Source: a virus. Taken from it: 29,976 nucleotides of DNA. Under the pieces are notes generated by a model. It was given only the letters and a program-made list of their open reading frames with translations, was not told the origin of the DNA and searched no databases. The number at the start of each line of letters is the position of its first letter. Within the stretch, counting starts at the first letter, position 1. Shown one piece after another: positions 7,865-15,516 of this stretch. The translations under genes and the position numbers were made by a program. The stretch lies in IMG/VR virus record IMGVR_UViG_3300005527_005325, positions 1 to 29,976 of that record. One strand, given 5' to 3'.

Positions 7865-8982
7865 TAAGCTGCTTTTTGGAATTCTTCTGATATTTTTTGA
7901 ATTACTTTATCCATCCTTTCCTTTTCCTTGTCAAGATCTGTTGAAGGCCATTTTATGTAGCTAATTCTAGACATCTTATTCTTAATATTTATAAGATAGT
8001 CTATTGCTTTATTTTTGTCTTGGACGTTATCATTTTCCTCAGTTTTAACCTGAGCAATTTTAGAAATAGCAACTTCTACCAATCCCACTGCTTTTTCCTT
8101 TTTAGTGTTAAACATATCCTTCATACTAGAATATGCTGAGTTATCTGCTGAATCTTTATCTCTAAGATCTTTTAAAACGCTAATACTTTCATCTGAATGA
8201 CTTTTAATATCTTTGATAGACTTCATTATTTCTTTGTGGTACGTATCAAGGATTGATTCTATTTTCTTAGAAGGCATTTTGGTAACTTCATCTGAAGCAC
8301 CAATTTTGTCTTTCTCCTTGGATAAATTGTCCTGAGCTTTTTCTAGATCCTTCTCAGCATCTTTAGGATTTCCTAGGATCTTTTGAATGTCAGAAAGATA
8401 TTCAGAGCTATCTTCGTCAGTGATTAATTTTTTCTTAAAATCTACTCTTAATTTTTTGGTCTCTACAGAATCTTCAGCTCTTTTTAAATTATAATATTCA
8501 GTTTTTCTTTTATTGTCTTTAATTATAATTCCTACTGATTTTTCCAAATCGTCCATTATGGAATTATGTGAAGAAACAAGATCCTTAATTAATTTTTGTA
8601 CTTTGTTAAGTTTAACTAAAATAGCATCCTGCTCTGTCTTGTCTGCTCTATCTTTCTTAAGTTGTGCTAAAGCAGAGCTAAGTTTGTAAAATTTGGATTC
8701 AGCTTCATGTTCATCTCTGATGAACTTAGTCTCTTCTGATTTCATATCTTCTAGAATTGTGCTGAGTTTTTTAATATCACCTCCAACAATCTTAGAAAAG
8801 AAATTAAGAATTTTATCACCGAGTCCTTCTTTGATTGCAATCAAATTTTCCTCAATAATATATTCATCAAGATCAGAGTTCCGAGAAAGCATTTTCTTTT
8901 TAGCAATCTCTATATCTCCGTAGGATTCGATTAGTGCATCTTTACACTCAGAATACACTTTGAAATTTTCTAGAATCATCAT
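7864..8982 (-). CDS. Candidate head-internal coiled-coil protein (372 aa)
   Basis: It starts MMILENFKVYSE (first or third codon may be the true ATG). LIE19|S20 and IKE52|G53 match the T4 prohead protease rule. The second is followed by GLGDKILNFFSKIVGG, an amphipathic helix very like the segments at the same place in the 282-aa and 217-aa proteins. From about residue 65 on, the protein is highly charged with long heptad-like helices (Lys, Glu, Asp, Leu), typical of coiled coils. No catalytic motif seen. It is transcribed from the late-type motif at 8995-9006 and overlaps the next gene by one base. Confidence 0.85.
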   Translation of the reverse strand: MMILENFKVYSECKDALIESYGDIEIAKKKMLSRNSDLDEYIIEENLIAIKEGLGDKILNFFSKIVGGDIKKLSTILEDMKSEETKFIRDEHEAESKFYKLSSALAQLKKDRADKTEQDAILVKLNKVQKLIKDLVSSHNSIMDDLEKSVGIIIKDNKRKTEYYNLKRAEDSVETKKLRVDFKKKLITDEDSSEYLSDIQKILGNPKDAEKDLEKAQDNLSKEKDKIGASDEVTKMPSKKIESILDTYHKEIMKSIKDIKSHSDESISVLKDLRDKDSADNSAYSSMKDMFNTKKEKAVGLVEVAISKIAQVKTEENDNVQDKNKAIDYLINIKNKMSRISYIKWPSTDLDKEKERMDKVIQKISEEFQKAA

Positions 8983-8994
8983 AGCACAACTTTT

Positions 8995-9006
8995 TCTTTA
9001 TATATC
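8995..9006 (-). promoter_or_regulatory. Late-type promoter variant GATATATAAAGA
   Basis: The minus strand reads GATATATAAAGA, one base from the consensus, 12 bases before the start at 8982. It lies directly after the terminator that closes the capsid gene, as expected for a new transcription unit. Confidence 0.65.
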
Positions 9007-9027
9007 ACTAAACAAATTAAAAGGCAA

Positions 9028-9058
9028 CAAAAAACCCCCGATTTTCATCGAGGGTTTT
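9028..9058 (-). terminator. Rho-independent terminator after major capsid gene
   Basis: Minus-strand RNA has the stem AAACCCTCGAT / ATCGGGGGTTT (11 pairs with one wobble), closed by a GAAA tetraloop and followed by a U run (plus-strand A run 9028-9034). It sits 22 bases past the capsid stop codon and before the next promoter. It is the clearest terminator in the window. Confidence 0.92.
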
Positions 9059-9080
9059 ATAATTGAGTACTTAATTAAGA

Positions 9081-10820
9081 TTAAGCAATACCAGTTGCAG
9101 GTACTTCTACGTGGAAGCAGATGTACATTGTTTGAGGATGGTGACCAGCCTCAACTAGAGCGTATCTAGATTTAACTGCAATCTTAGGTGACATAGTACC
9201 TTCAGAGATAGTCTGAATTGACTCAGCCATCATGTAAGGCATGAACTTAAGACCTGGTTCGTCGTCTCCACCTTTTCTACCTACTAGCACTCTTGTGTCT
9301 CCGAAAGACATGTTCTGGTCAACATAAACTGTCATACCAGCGATAGAACCAACTGGGTAAAGTGTACCGTTGTTCTGAGTAAGAGTGTTTGTGAAAGGAG
9401 CGAAAGTGAACTGAGAGATATCCTGTAAAGCAGAGGCAACTTGAGAGTTAGTAACGATGAAGTTAGCAGGGCCTCTTCTTCCTCTGTTTGCAACCACGTT
9501 AGCAGCAGCAAGGATTCTTGAGAATAGTCTTCTTTGTACAGTTGACTGGTTCTCATAACCACCTGTACCGATAGCAGTACCACCAGCAATTACAAGCTGA
9601 GCGTTATCTTTACCGATGAAGGTTAAGTTAGATCCACCTCCAGTGAATTTCAAGTTCAAGTTAAGGTTAGTACCTTCTGTGTTCTTGAATTCAGCGTGGT
9701 TAGACCATCCAAGAGCAAATGCTCTAGAAAGGATGTGCTTGTTGATCGCCTGAGAAACCTCATTAACAAGTGCGTTTTCGATCATAGAAACTACGTCGAT
9801 ACCGAATTGCTTGTTAAGATCTTGGATTTGCTCAGTTGTCACAGAAGCAGCAACTTGGAAAGTTCCAGCTTCTACGAACTTAGTGAAAGTAGTTAAACCA
9901 AGAGACTTGAAATAAGTACTTTCAGCTGTACCTCTTGACATAGGATCGTAGGCTTTTGTACCGTCTACGTATGGACCTTGCCAAGCGTTTGTGTTGTCAA
10001 GACCAGCACCAGAAGCACCTTGTACGTGATCTTCTAGAGTCTTAACTAATACTGCAGCACCGTTAGCATAGCCTACTGTTGCAGAGATTGTGTAAACGTT
10101 TGTTCCTGTATTGAATGAACCAGAGTAGATAACTGCATCTGCATCGATTGCTTGAGCAATTGAGAAACCAGTTGTTTGAGCTATTACTTGGAAAATTGGA
10201 AAACCATCGATACGAGAGTTACCAACATATTTACCAGCTACAAGAGCACCAACACCAGCACTATCAAGATCTTTTGTTGAAGAAAGACCTGCAGCACCTA
10301 GAAGGTAAGTTGATCCTACAGTTAAACCAGATACTGGAGAAGCTGTTGAGGAAGGAACTTTAATAAGGTCAGGGGAAGAAGCTGTGTAAGGAGATACTGT
10401 GTCAGTACCAGAAAGCTTACCACCAGCATATACATAGTCAAGATAGCTAAGTACTCCTGTAGGACCGCTCATTGGGATAACTGGAACAATGTCAAAACCT
10501 ACTGTCTTAGCAGCTACCTGAATAGCAAGCGGAAGAAGTGAAGGGAATTTGTCACCAGAACCAAGACCTGTACCAGCATAAGAACCACCAGCATAAAAGC
10601 CAGCAGGACCGCCAGAAAGACCTACGTTTGAAGGAGCAGCAATTTGACCCATACCGCCAAGTACGCCAAGAGTGTTGTACGCACCAGCAGATTCGTTTAG
10701 AGAGTGATAATGGCAATATTTGGTTAACCAATCTAATTTGCCTTTCTCTTGAATACCTGTTTTGCTCTCAAGTACTGGAGCCCAGGTTTCATAGATTTCA
10801 TGTTGATTAATTAGTTGCAT
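9081..10820 (-). CDS. 23: Major capsid protein, T4 gp23-like
   Basis: It forms the head shell. Matches to T4 gp23 that I can see include the opening YETWAPVLE (gp23 LNKWKPLLE), VGFDIVPVIPMSGPTG (gp23 IAFDICGVQPMNSPTG), FIVTNSQVASAL, VYVDQNM and KFMPYM. The propeptide probably ends at SLNE43|S44 AGAY, a T4-type protease site, equivalent to gp23 cleavage at E65. Length 579 is in the family range (gp23 is 521), with an insertion at about residues 130-290 where gp23 carries its insertion domain. Codon choice looks more restricted and GC-richer than in neighbours, as in a highly expressed gene. It follows the protease-scaffold gene by 14 bases with no late motif of its own, and ends in a strong terminator. 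Confidence 0.95.
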   Translation of the reverse strand: MQLINQHEIYETWAPVLESKTGIQEKGKLDWLTKYCHYHSLNESAGAYNTLGVLGGMGQIAAPSNVGLSGGPAGFYAGGSYAGTGLGSGDKFPSLLPLAIQVAAKTVGFDIVPVIPMSGPTGVLSYLDYVYAGGKLSGTDTVSPYTASSPDLIKVPSSTASPVSGLTVGSTYLLGAAGLSSTKDLDSAGVGALVAGKYVGNSRIDGFPIFQVIAQTTGFSIAQAIDADAVIYSGSFNTGTNVYTISATVGYANGAAVLVKTLEDHVQGASGAGLDNTNAWQGPYVDGTKAYDPMSRGTAESTYFKSLGLTTFTKFVEAGTFQVAASVTTEQIQDLNKQFGIDVVSMIENALVNEVSQAINKHILSRAFALGWSNHAEFKNTEGTNLNLNLKFTGGGSNLTFIGKDNAQLVIAGGTAIGTGGYENQSTVQRRLFSRILAAANVVANRGRRGPANFIVTNSQVASALQDISQFTFAPFTNTLTQNNGTLYPVGSIAGMTVYVDQNMSFGDTRVLVGRKGGDDEPGLKFMPYMMAESIQTISEGTMSPKIAVKSRYALVEAGHHPQTMYICFHVEVPATGIA

Positions 10821-10834
10821 TTTTGAAAAAAATG

Positions 10835-12916
10835 TTATTTTTTAAATCTAGCTTCTAAAGCCTCTGAAAGGTTCTGTAGATATTCTCTAGAGACTGCCTT
10901 TGGCTGAGAAGCTGAGATTGTTTGATTTTGGGATTCGTCTATTCTTTCCACATTTGCCTTTGGAACTGAAATACCCCTAGTAGCCCAGAAGTTCTGGATT
11001 TGGTAAGGTGTGTCCAGTCTATAGAATTTGCTTTGAGCAATGATAGAGGCTTTTTGACCCTCGTTCATGCTTTCCCAAGCTCCTCTATATTTTTCTGGCA
11101 TCATGTCTAAGAACTTTTCTCCAGATTGATTTTGTTCAACCAGAGCTTTACCCATGATTTCAACTACCTCTTTTTCGGATGAGTAGTTGCTTTCGTTCAA
11201 CGCTTTAGCGACCTTTTGTTTTTGGCCCTCATGCAGGGATAAGAATTGTGTCTGATTTGCTTGGCTCATAAGACCCAAGAAAGGAAAATTCTTAGCTTCT
11301 GCTATTTGTTCCGTTTTTTGTTTACTAACGGTATTTAATAAGTTGTCGATTTTGTTTGAAATTTTGCTGTAATCTCCAGCATATCCAGAAGTATTTGTGT
11401 TCTCTGAAATTGCTTTAGTTACCGCTTCTTTCATTTCCTTAGTGCCGTTTGAAGAATTAACTGTCTCGGCAATATATTCAGCATAGCTAATATTCTTAGA
11501 AAGCTTTTCAGCTAAATAATCGCTGTACTGAACTGTTTTATCAAGATTTTCTCCTAGATAATCAGCATAGGCTAATCCTTTGTCTAGGTTTTCTGCAAGA
11601 TACTCAGAGTATGAAATGTTCTTGTCTAGGTTTTCCGCAAGATACTCAGAGTATGAAATGTTCTTGTCTAGGTTTTCCGCAAGATACTCGGAGTAAGAGA
11701 TGTTCTTATCTACGTTCTCTGCAAGGTATTCCGAATAAGAAATATTTTTATCTAAGTTCTCAGCAAGATACTCGCTGTACTTAATATTCTTATCTACGCT
11801 TTCTGCTACATATTCTGTGTAAGCAATACCTTGATCTAATCTCTCAGATATAGATTTAACTGCTGACATGTTATTGTCAACATTTTCTGCAATGTACTCA
11901 GAGTAAGAAATATTGTTATCTAGATGCTCTGCAAGATACTTAGCATAAGAAATAGATTTATCAAGATTCTCTGCTAAATATTTGGAATAAGAAACAGAAT
12001 CTTCTAGATTCTCAGCTAGGTATTCACCATATTTAATAGAGGCTTCAAGATTTTCTGCCAAATAATCAGCATACTTTTCCAATTTTGCTACTCTTTCTTC
12101 AAGAGAGGAATTCGATTCCTTAACAGGCTCTCCCTTAACAGTTCTTAAAGATTCAATAGATCCTTTAATAGTATCCATCTCCTTTTTAATTAGTTTAGAG
12201 TATCCGTTCATTTCCTCCGCTGTAACGAAATTATTTTCCATGATTAAACTCTTATTTGGCTCCTTATCTAGAAGCTTTTTTATTTTTTCCTGATCGTTTA
12301 TTCTATATATCTTAAAATTTGAATCATTTTCTAATCCAAGACTTTCGTTAACTAAAGGGAGTCCTTTTATGATAGATTCTGCCATGCTTTTTTGCTCAGC
12401 GTTATATCCAAGACTTTCATAAACTCTCTCAAGCTGTGCATTTTCAAAACCAGGATCTGCCACTAAATCATATGTAAAGATCTTTTTAATTTGCACTTTT
12501 TTGTTTTCTAGAACGTTACCAGCTGCTCTCGAAGAAATGGAAACCGGTACACCAGCATCAACTAAAGACTTAGCTATTTTACCGGCTGGAGTATCTAAAA
12601 GTTTAACCTTAATACGAAGTGTTCTGTCGTCCTGATTATAGTTAAGTCCCTCAATGATATGAGAAATGTTTTTAAGAGACACATCAAATTCCTTAGGGTG
12701 ATCTAATTCACCTACTAATCTTTTTTGGTCTATTTTTTCTTTCAAATATTGAAGATGGGGGAGATATTCTCTTTCCTCATAGATTCTTTGATTTGAGTTC
12801 TCCTTACCAAAAACAGCAGCGATTCCTTCTAGGAAATAATCGCTTCCGTTTTTCTCCATCTTCATATTATGTGAAGATTTTTCAAGGACTAAAACGAATT
12901 CGTTATTAAGACTCAT
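10835..12916 (-). CDS. 21: Prohead protease (gp21-like) fused to scaffold-like repeat region
   Basis: Residues about 8-175 match the T4 gp21 prohead protease: GELDHP with His73, VSISSRAAG with Ser128, and DLVADPGFENA. The His-Ser spacing of 55 equals the His85-Ser140 spacing I recall for gp21. It matures the capsid and internal proteins. From about residue 278 to 485 there are some 15 copies of a 14-residue helical repeat (type YSEYLAENLDKNIS), then a C-terminal region with LNES, LHEG and MNEG sites (about 500-693). T4 has separate gp21 protease and gp22 scaffold genes at this place; here one 693-aa protein appears to hold both. The repeat part being the scaffold is inferred from position, helical content and cleavable ends. 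Confidence 0.9.
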   Translation of the reverse strand: MSLNNEFVLVLEKSSHNMKMEKNGSDYFLEGIAAVFGKENSNQRIYEEREYLPHLQYLKEKIDQKRLVGELDHPKEFDVSLKNISHIIEGLNYNQDDRTLRIKVKLLDTPAGKIAKSLVDAGVPVSISSRAAGNVLENKKVQIKKIFTYDLVADPGFENAQLERVYESLGYNAEQKSMAESIIKGLPLVNESLGLENDSNFKIYRINDQEKIKKLLDKEPNKSLIMENNFVTAEEMNGYSKLIKKEMDTIKGSIESLRTVKGEPVKESNSSLEERVAKLEKYADYLAENLEASIKYGEYLAENLEDSVSYSKYLAENLDKSISYAKYLAEHLDNNISYSEYIAENVDNNMSAVKSISERLDQGIAYTEYVAESVDKNIKYSEYLAENLDKNISYSEYLAENVDKNISYSEYLAENLDKNISYSEYLAENLDKNISYSEYLAENLDKGLAYADYLGENLDKTVQYSDYLAEKLSKNISYAEYIAETVNSSNGTKEMKEAVTKAISENTNTSGYAGDYSKISNKIDNLLNTVSKQKTEQIAEAKNFPFLGLMSQANQTQFLSLHEGQKQKVAKALNESNYSSEKEVVEIMGKALVEQNQSGEKFLDMMPEKYRGAWESMNEGQKASIIAQSKFYRLDTPYQIQNFWATRGISVPKANVERIDESQNQTISASQPKAVSREYLQNLSEALEARFKK
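11470..12085 (-). repeat. 42-bp tandem coding repeats (14-aa helical units)
   Basis: About 15 in-frame units of 42 bp encode Y-[SAG]-[EDK]-Y-[LI]-[AG]-E-x-[LV]-x-x-x-[IVM]-x. Central units (about 11590-11760) are nearly identical at the DNA level, which points to recent expansion or gene conversion; outer units have diverged. One unit (AVKSISERLDQGIA) breaks the Tyr pattern. The count may vary between related phages. Confidence 0.9.
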
Positions 12917-12932
12917 TCTTTGTTATTTTATT

Positions 12933-12944
12933 TTTGTATATATC
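12933..12944 (-). promoter_or_regulatory. Late-type promoter variant GATATATACAAA
   Basis: The minus strand reads GATATATACAAA, 16 bases before the start at 12916. GATATATA is intact and the 3' half is diverged. It would serve the protease-scaffold and capsid genes. Confidence 0.45.
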
Positions 12945-12949
12945 TATTT

Positions 12950-15505
12950 TTATAGACCCTTTTTCTTTGTTGCATCTTCTGCAGGAGCTCCTGTATTTTC
13001 TTCACCTTCGATATTTCCTTCCTCATCATATTCTACGAAATTTTGCTCTACGAAGGCCTGAACATAATTATCTGGGAGTTTTCTTAGATTTTCTGCTAAT
13101 GCAGATTCGTTTCTGTCCATTAGTTCTGCAAACCTTTTGGTTTCTGAAGCGGCTATGTCCCAATCAAGGTCTTGAACTGAAGAAAGTGGGGAAAGAGATT
13201 TAATCTTAGGATAACCTTCAACGTCTCCAAATTTAGCCGAAACACTATCGATGTCTGCTGTTAGATCCTCACCTTCTGCTTCTTGATATAGTTTTTTTAA
13301 TTCTCCCCAGGCTGAAACTGGTTTATCTGATTCGTCTGTAGTCCATGCTCCTTTAATAATTGCAAGAACTGTAGTGATTGTTGCCCAATCATCGTCACTA
13401 ACGTAACCATCAATAGTATCAACCATACCGTTTATCGCACCTAGAAGGTTAGTTCTTTCTATATAGCCTTCAGTCACTGTGATTACATAAGAGTTTCTTC
13501 CTGCAAGAAAATCTAATGCCGCCGAACCAACAGTTCCACCGATGAAACCCCCTGCTACTCTTTTAGCAATAGGAATCGCTCCATATTTAGCAAAATATCC
13601 TGCAGATAGGGAACTTAATCTAGCAGCTGTTCTGGCAGTCTGTTGAGCTGCGACTTTACCAACTGCTGTTGCTCCTATTCTTTGAGCTAGTTTTGTCGCA
13701 CCCACTTTAGAAGCTGCTTTAATACCTAGGGCTTTAAGACCGGTACCTCCTGCTCTAATGAGATATGAAGATCCTCCCGAAAAGTATCCTATCACTGCCA
13801 TAGCAACTTCTTTGGTCCATGCACTCAATAAACTTTCGTCAAATGAAACTGGATAAGATCCGCTATTTACATATTTAAGACCCTTCCAATCTTCTCTGGT
13901 TGGTATTTGGTCTCCTGTAGCACCGGTAGCACCGGTAGCACCGGTGCCCCCTGTTCCGCCTGTTATTGGAACAGGAACTGGAGAAAATTTGCATGCGGGG
14001 TCGATTACTCCGTCGGCGTATGTTTTACATATACAACTACCTAATGAAGGTGAAGCAACGTTGGTTGCGACACCATCCTCACTTATCTCATAAGCTGCTT
14101 CAGAAACTATTTCAGAAAAATCGTCAAAAGAAATAACTGGTCCAACCTGATATTCTCTCTCGAATATTTTGTTTTCCATTACTTTTGATATGTCAACTGA
14201 TTCTTTTTTAGGTGTAGCAATATCGTAATAAGGTAGGGGTACTGAACCTCCTGCCATAATGGTGTCAAACATTTCCTTTGTTAAACTTCCTGAAGCGTCA
14301 AAAGTATTTGATCCCCTTAGGTAAGCATAGGTAATATTTGCAAGTTTAGCAGTTACCCTTCCGTATCTCCCATCAGCACCTCCTGCTTTATTAAGAATAT
14401 CAGCGATACAGGAATCCATTGAAATTAACTTGCTTTGTAGATTTGCTACCTCTGAACACTTTTTAGCTCCTATTGCAACAGGGAAAGTACATCCTGTTGG
14501 GGGAACTGGGGGAGTTGGTACCGGAGGTTTAGGTAAGGGTGTAGGTCCTTCCCCTTCTATTCTAGGAGGTTTGGTTACAAAAACGCAAGCATTTTTAGTC
14601 TTATCAAACGCCATTCCTGCTGGACACATTACCACTGGAGTGGGAGGAGCAGGAACATTAGAAAGTCTATATTTTAGTTTCTGAAATTCCTCTCTTTGTC
14701 TGATAATCTCATTTATTAAATTCTGAGCTTTAACTCTATAATCTTTGCCTCTCATAGTGCCTGAGGCAGTTTGAAGTTTTCCTAATTTTAGGATTCCTCT
14801 TCTACCGCTAGTAATAGATAAATCTTTAGCTTGGTCTAAGTATTTTTGTGCTGCCTCAGAAAAAGCAACGATTCCAGCATCACCTGCTAAATTTTTGTTG
14901 CTCATTGCTGCGGATGTTTCACCAGCAAAAGATGTTGCACTGTCTAAAACGTTCTTAGATAATTGTGTATACCATTTATCTGCCAGTCCTTCCTCGGAGC
15001 TAGATTCTTCACCGGTAAGTTCTTCATCTGCTTCAGCAATATATTTAGTTACTAAACTTTCATTTTGTGCTAATTGAGCTTGTACTCCTTGTAAACCAGA
15101 AACCGTGGATCCAACAAAGCCACCCATCATGCCTAATACATCTTTCATCCCCTTTGCGTCTTTACCGACTAATTCGGTCAATTGAGCAAAAAGCTGATCC
15201 AGATAAGTTTTGGATGCATTGATTGATTGTGCCTGAACTTTGTCACTAGCTGCAACCATATCTAGCTTCTTTTGAAATTCACTTCTAATTCCTTCTAAAG
15301 AACTAGATTGTAAAACTCTGTCCATGAAAGCTTTGAAACCATCCGGAGTCTTAATTGCTTCATCTGAGCTATTCATGATAACATTAACGAACGTGTCATA
15401 AATAGTTCTTCCTAAGACACTTAGGTCTACTTTAGATTCTGCTTCAAAAATCTCTCTTTTTAGGGATTCGTATACTGGATTGTATCCTTTGTAAATTCCT
15501 GACAT
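12950..15505 (-). CDS. Large virion-like protein with peptidoglycan-binding-like module (851 aa)
   Basis: It opens MSGIYKGYNPVYESLKREIFE|AES; IFE21|A22 fits the T4 protease rule and NPVYESL parallels the 756-aa protein. Residues about 25-285 are helical. A Cys motif CPAGMAFDKTKNAC (294-307) leads to a Pro-rich linker (about 313-337) and a PG_binding_1-like module (338-418: LQSKLISMDSC then GADGRYGRVTA). SLGSCICKTYADG (488-500) and a GTG/GAT collagen-like linker (515-531) follow. Residues about 565-670 are Gly/Ala-rich with alternating hydrophobic and basic helices (AVIGYFSGGSSYLIRAGGTG, AGGFIGGTVGSAALDFLAG), suggestive of membrane activity. It lies next to the protease gene. A packaged, injected or portal-vertex protein is inferred; tail association cannot be excluded. 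Confidence 0.85.
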   Translation of the reverse strand: MSGIYKGYNPVYESLKREIFEAESKVDLSVLGRTIYDTFVNVIMNSSDEAIKTPDGFKAFMDRVLQSSSLEGIRSEFQKKLDMVAASDKVQAQSINASKTYLDQLFAQLTELVGKDAKGMKDVLGMMGGFVGSTVSGLQGVQAQLAQNESLVTKYIAEADEELTGEESSSEEGLADKWYTQLSKNVLDSATSFAGETSAAMSNKNLAGDAGIVAFSEAAQKYLDQAKDLSITSGRRGILKLGKLQTASGTMRGKDYRVKAQNLINEIIRQREEFQKLKYRLSNVPAPPTPVVMCPAGMAFDKTKNACVFVTKPPRIEGEGPTPLPKPPVPTPPVPPTGCTFPVAIGAKKCSEVANLQSKLISMDSCIADILNKAGGADGRYGRVTAKLANITYAYLRGSNTFDASGSLTKEMFDTIMAGGSVPLPYYDIATPKKESVDISKVMENKIFEREYQVGPVISFDDFSEIVSEAAYEISEDGVATNVASPSLGSCICKTYADGVIDPACKFSPVPVPITGGTGGTGATGATGATGDQIPTREDWKGLKYVNSGSYPVSFDESLLSAWTKEVAMAVIGYFSGGSSYLIRAGGTGLKALGIKAASKVGATKLAQRIGATAVGKVAAQQTARTAARLSSLSAGYFAKYGAIPIAKRVAGGFIGGTVGSAALDFLAGRNSYVITVTEGYIERTNLLGAINGMVDTIDGYVSDDDWATITTVLAIIKGAWTTDESDKPVSAWGELKKLYQEAEGEDLTADIDSVSAKFGDVEGYPKIKSLSPLSSVQDLDWDIAASETKRFAELMDRNESALAENLRKLPDNYVQAFVEQNFVEYDEEGNIEGEENTGAPAEDATKKKGL

Positions 15506-15516
15506 CTTATTGTTTT

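Noticed and set aside
11470-12085. CRISPR-like 42-bp periodic repeats
   Set aside because: Repeats are contiguous, in frame and encode a helical protein unit; there are no unique spacers.
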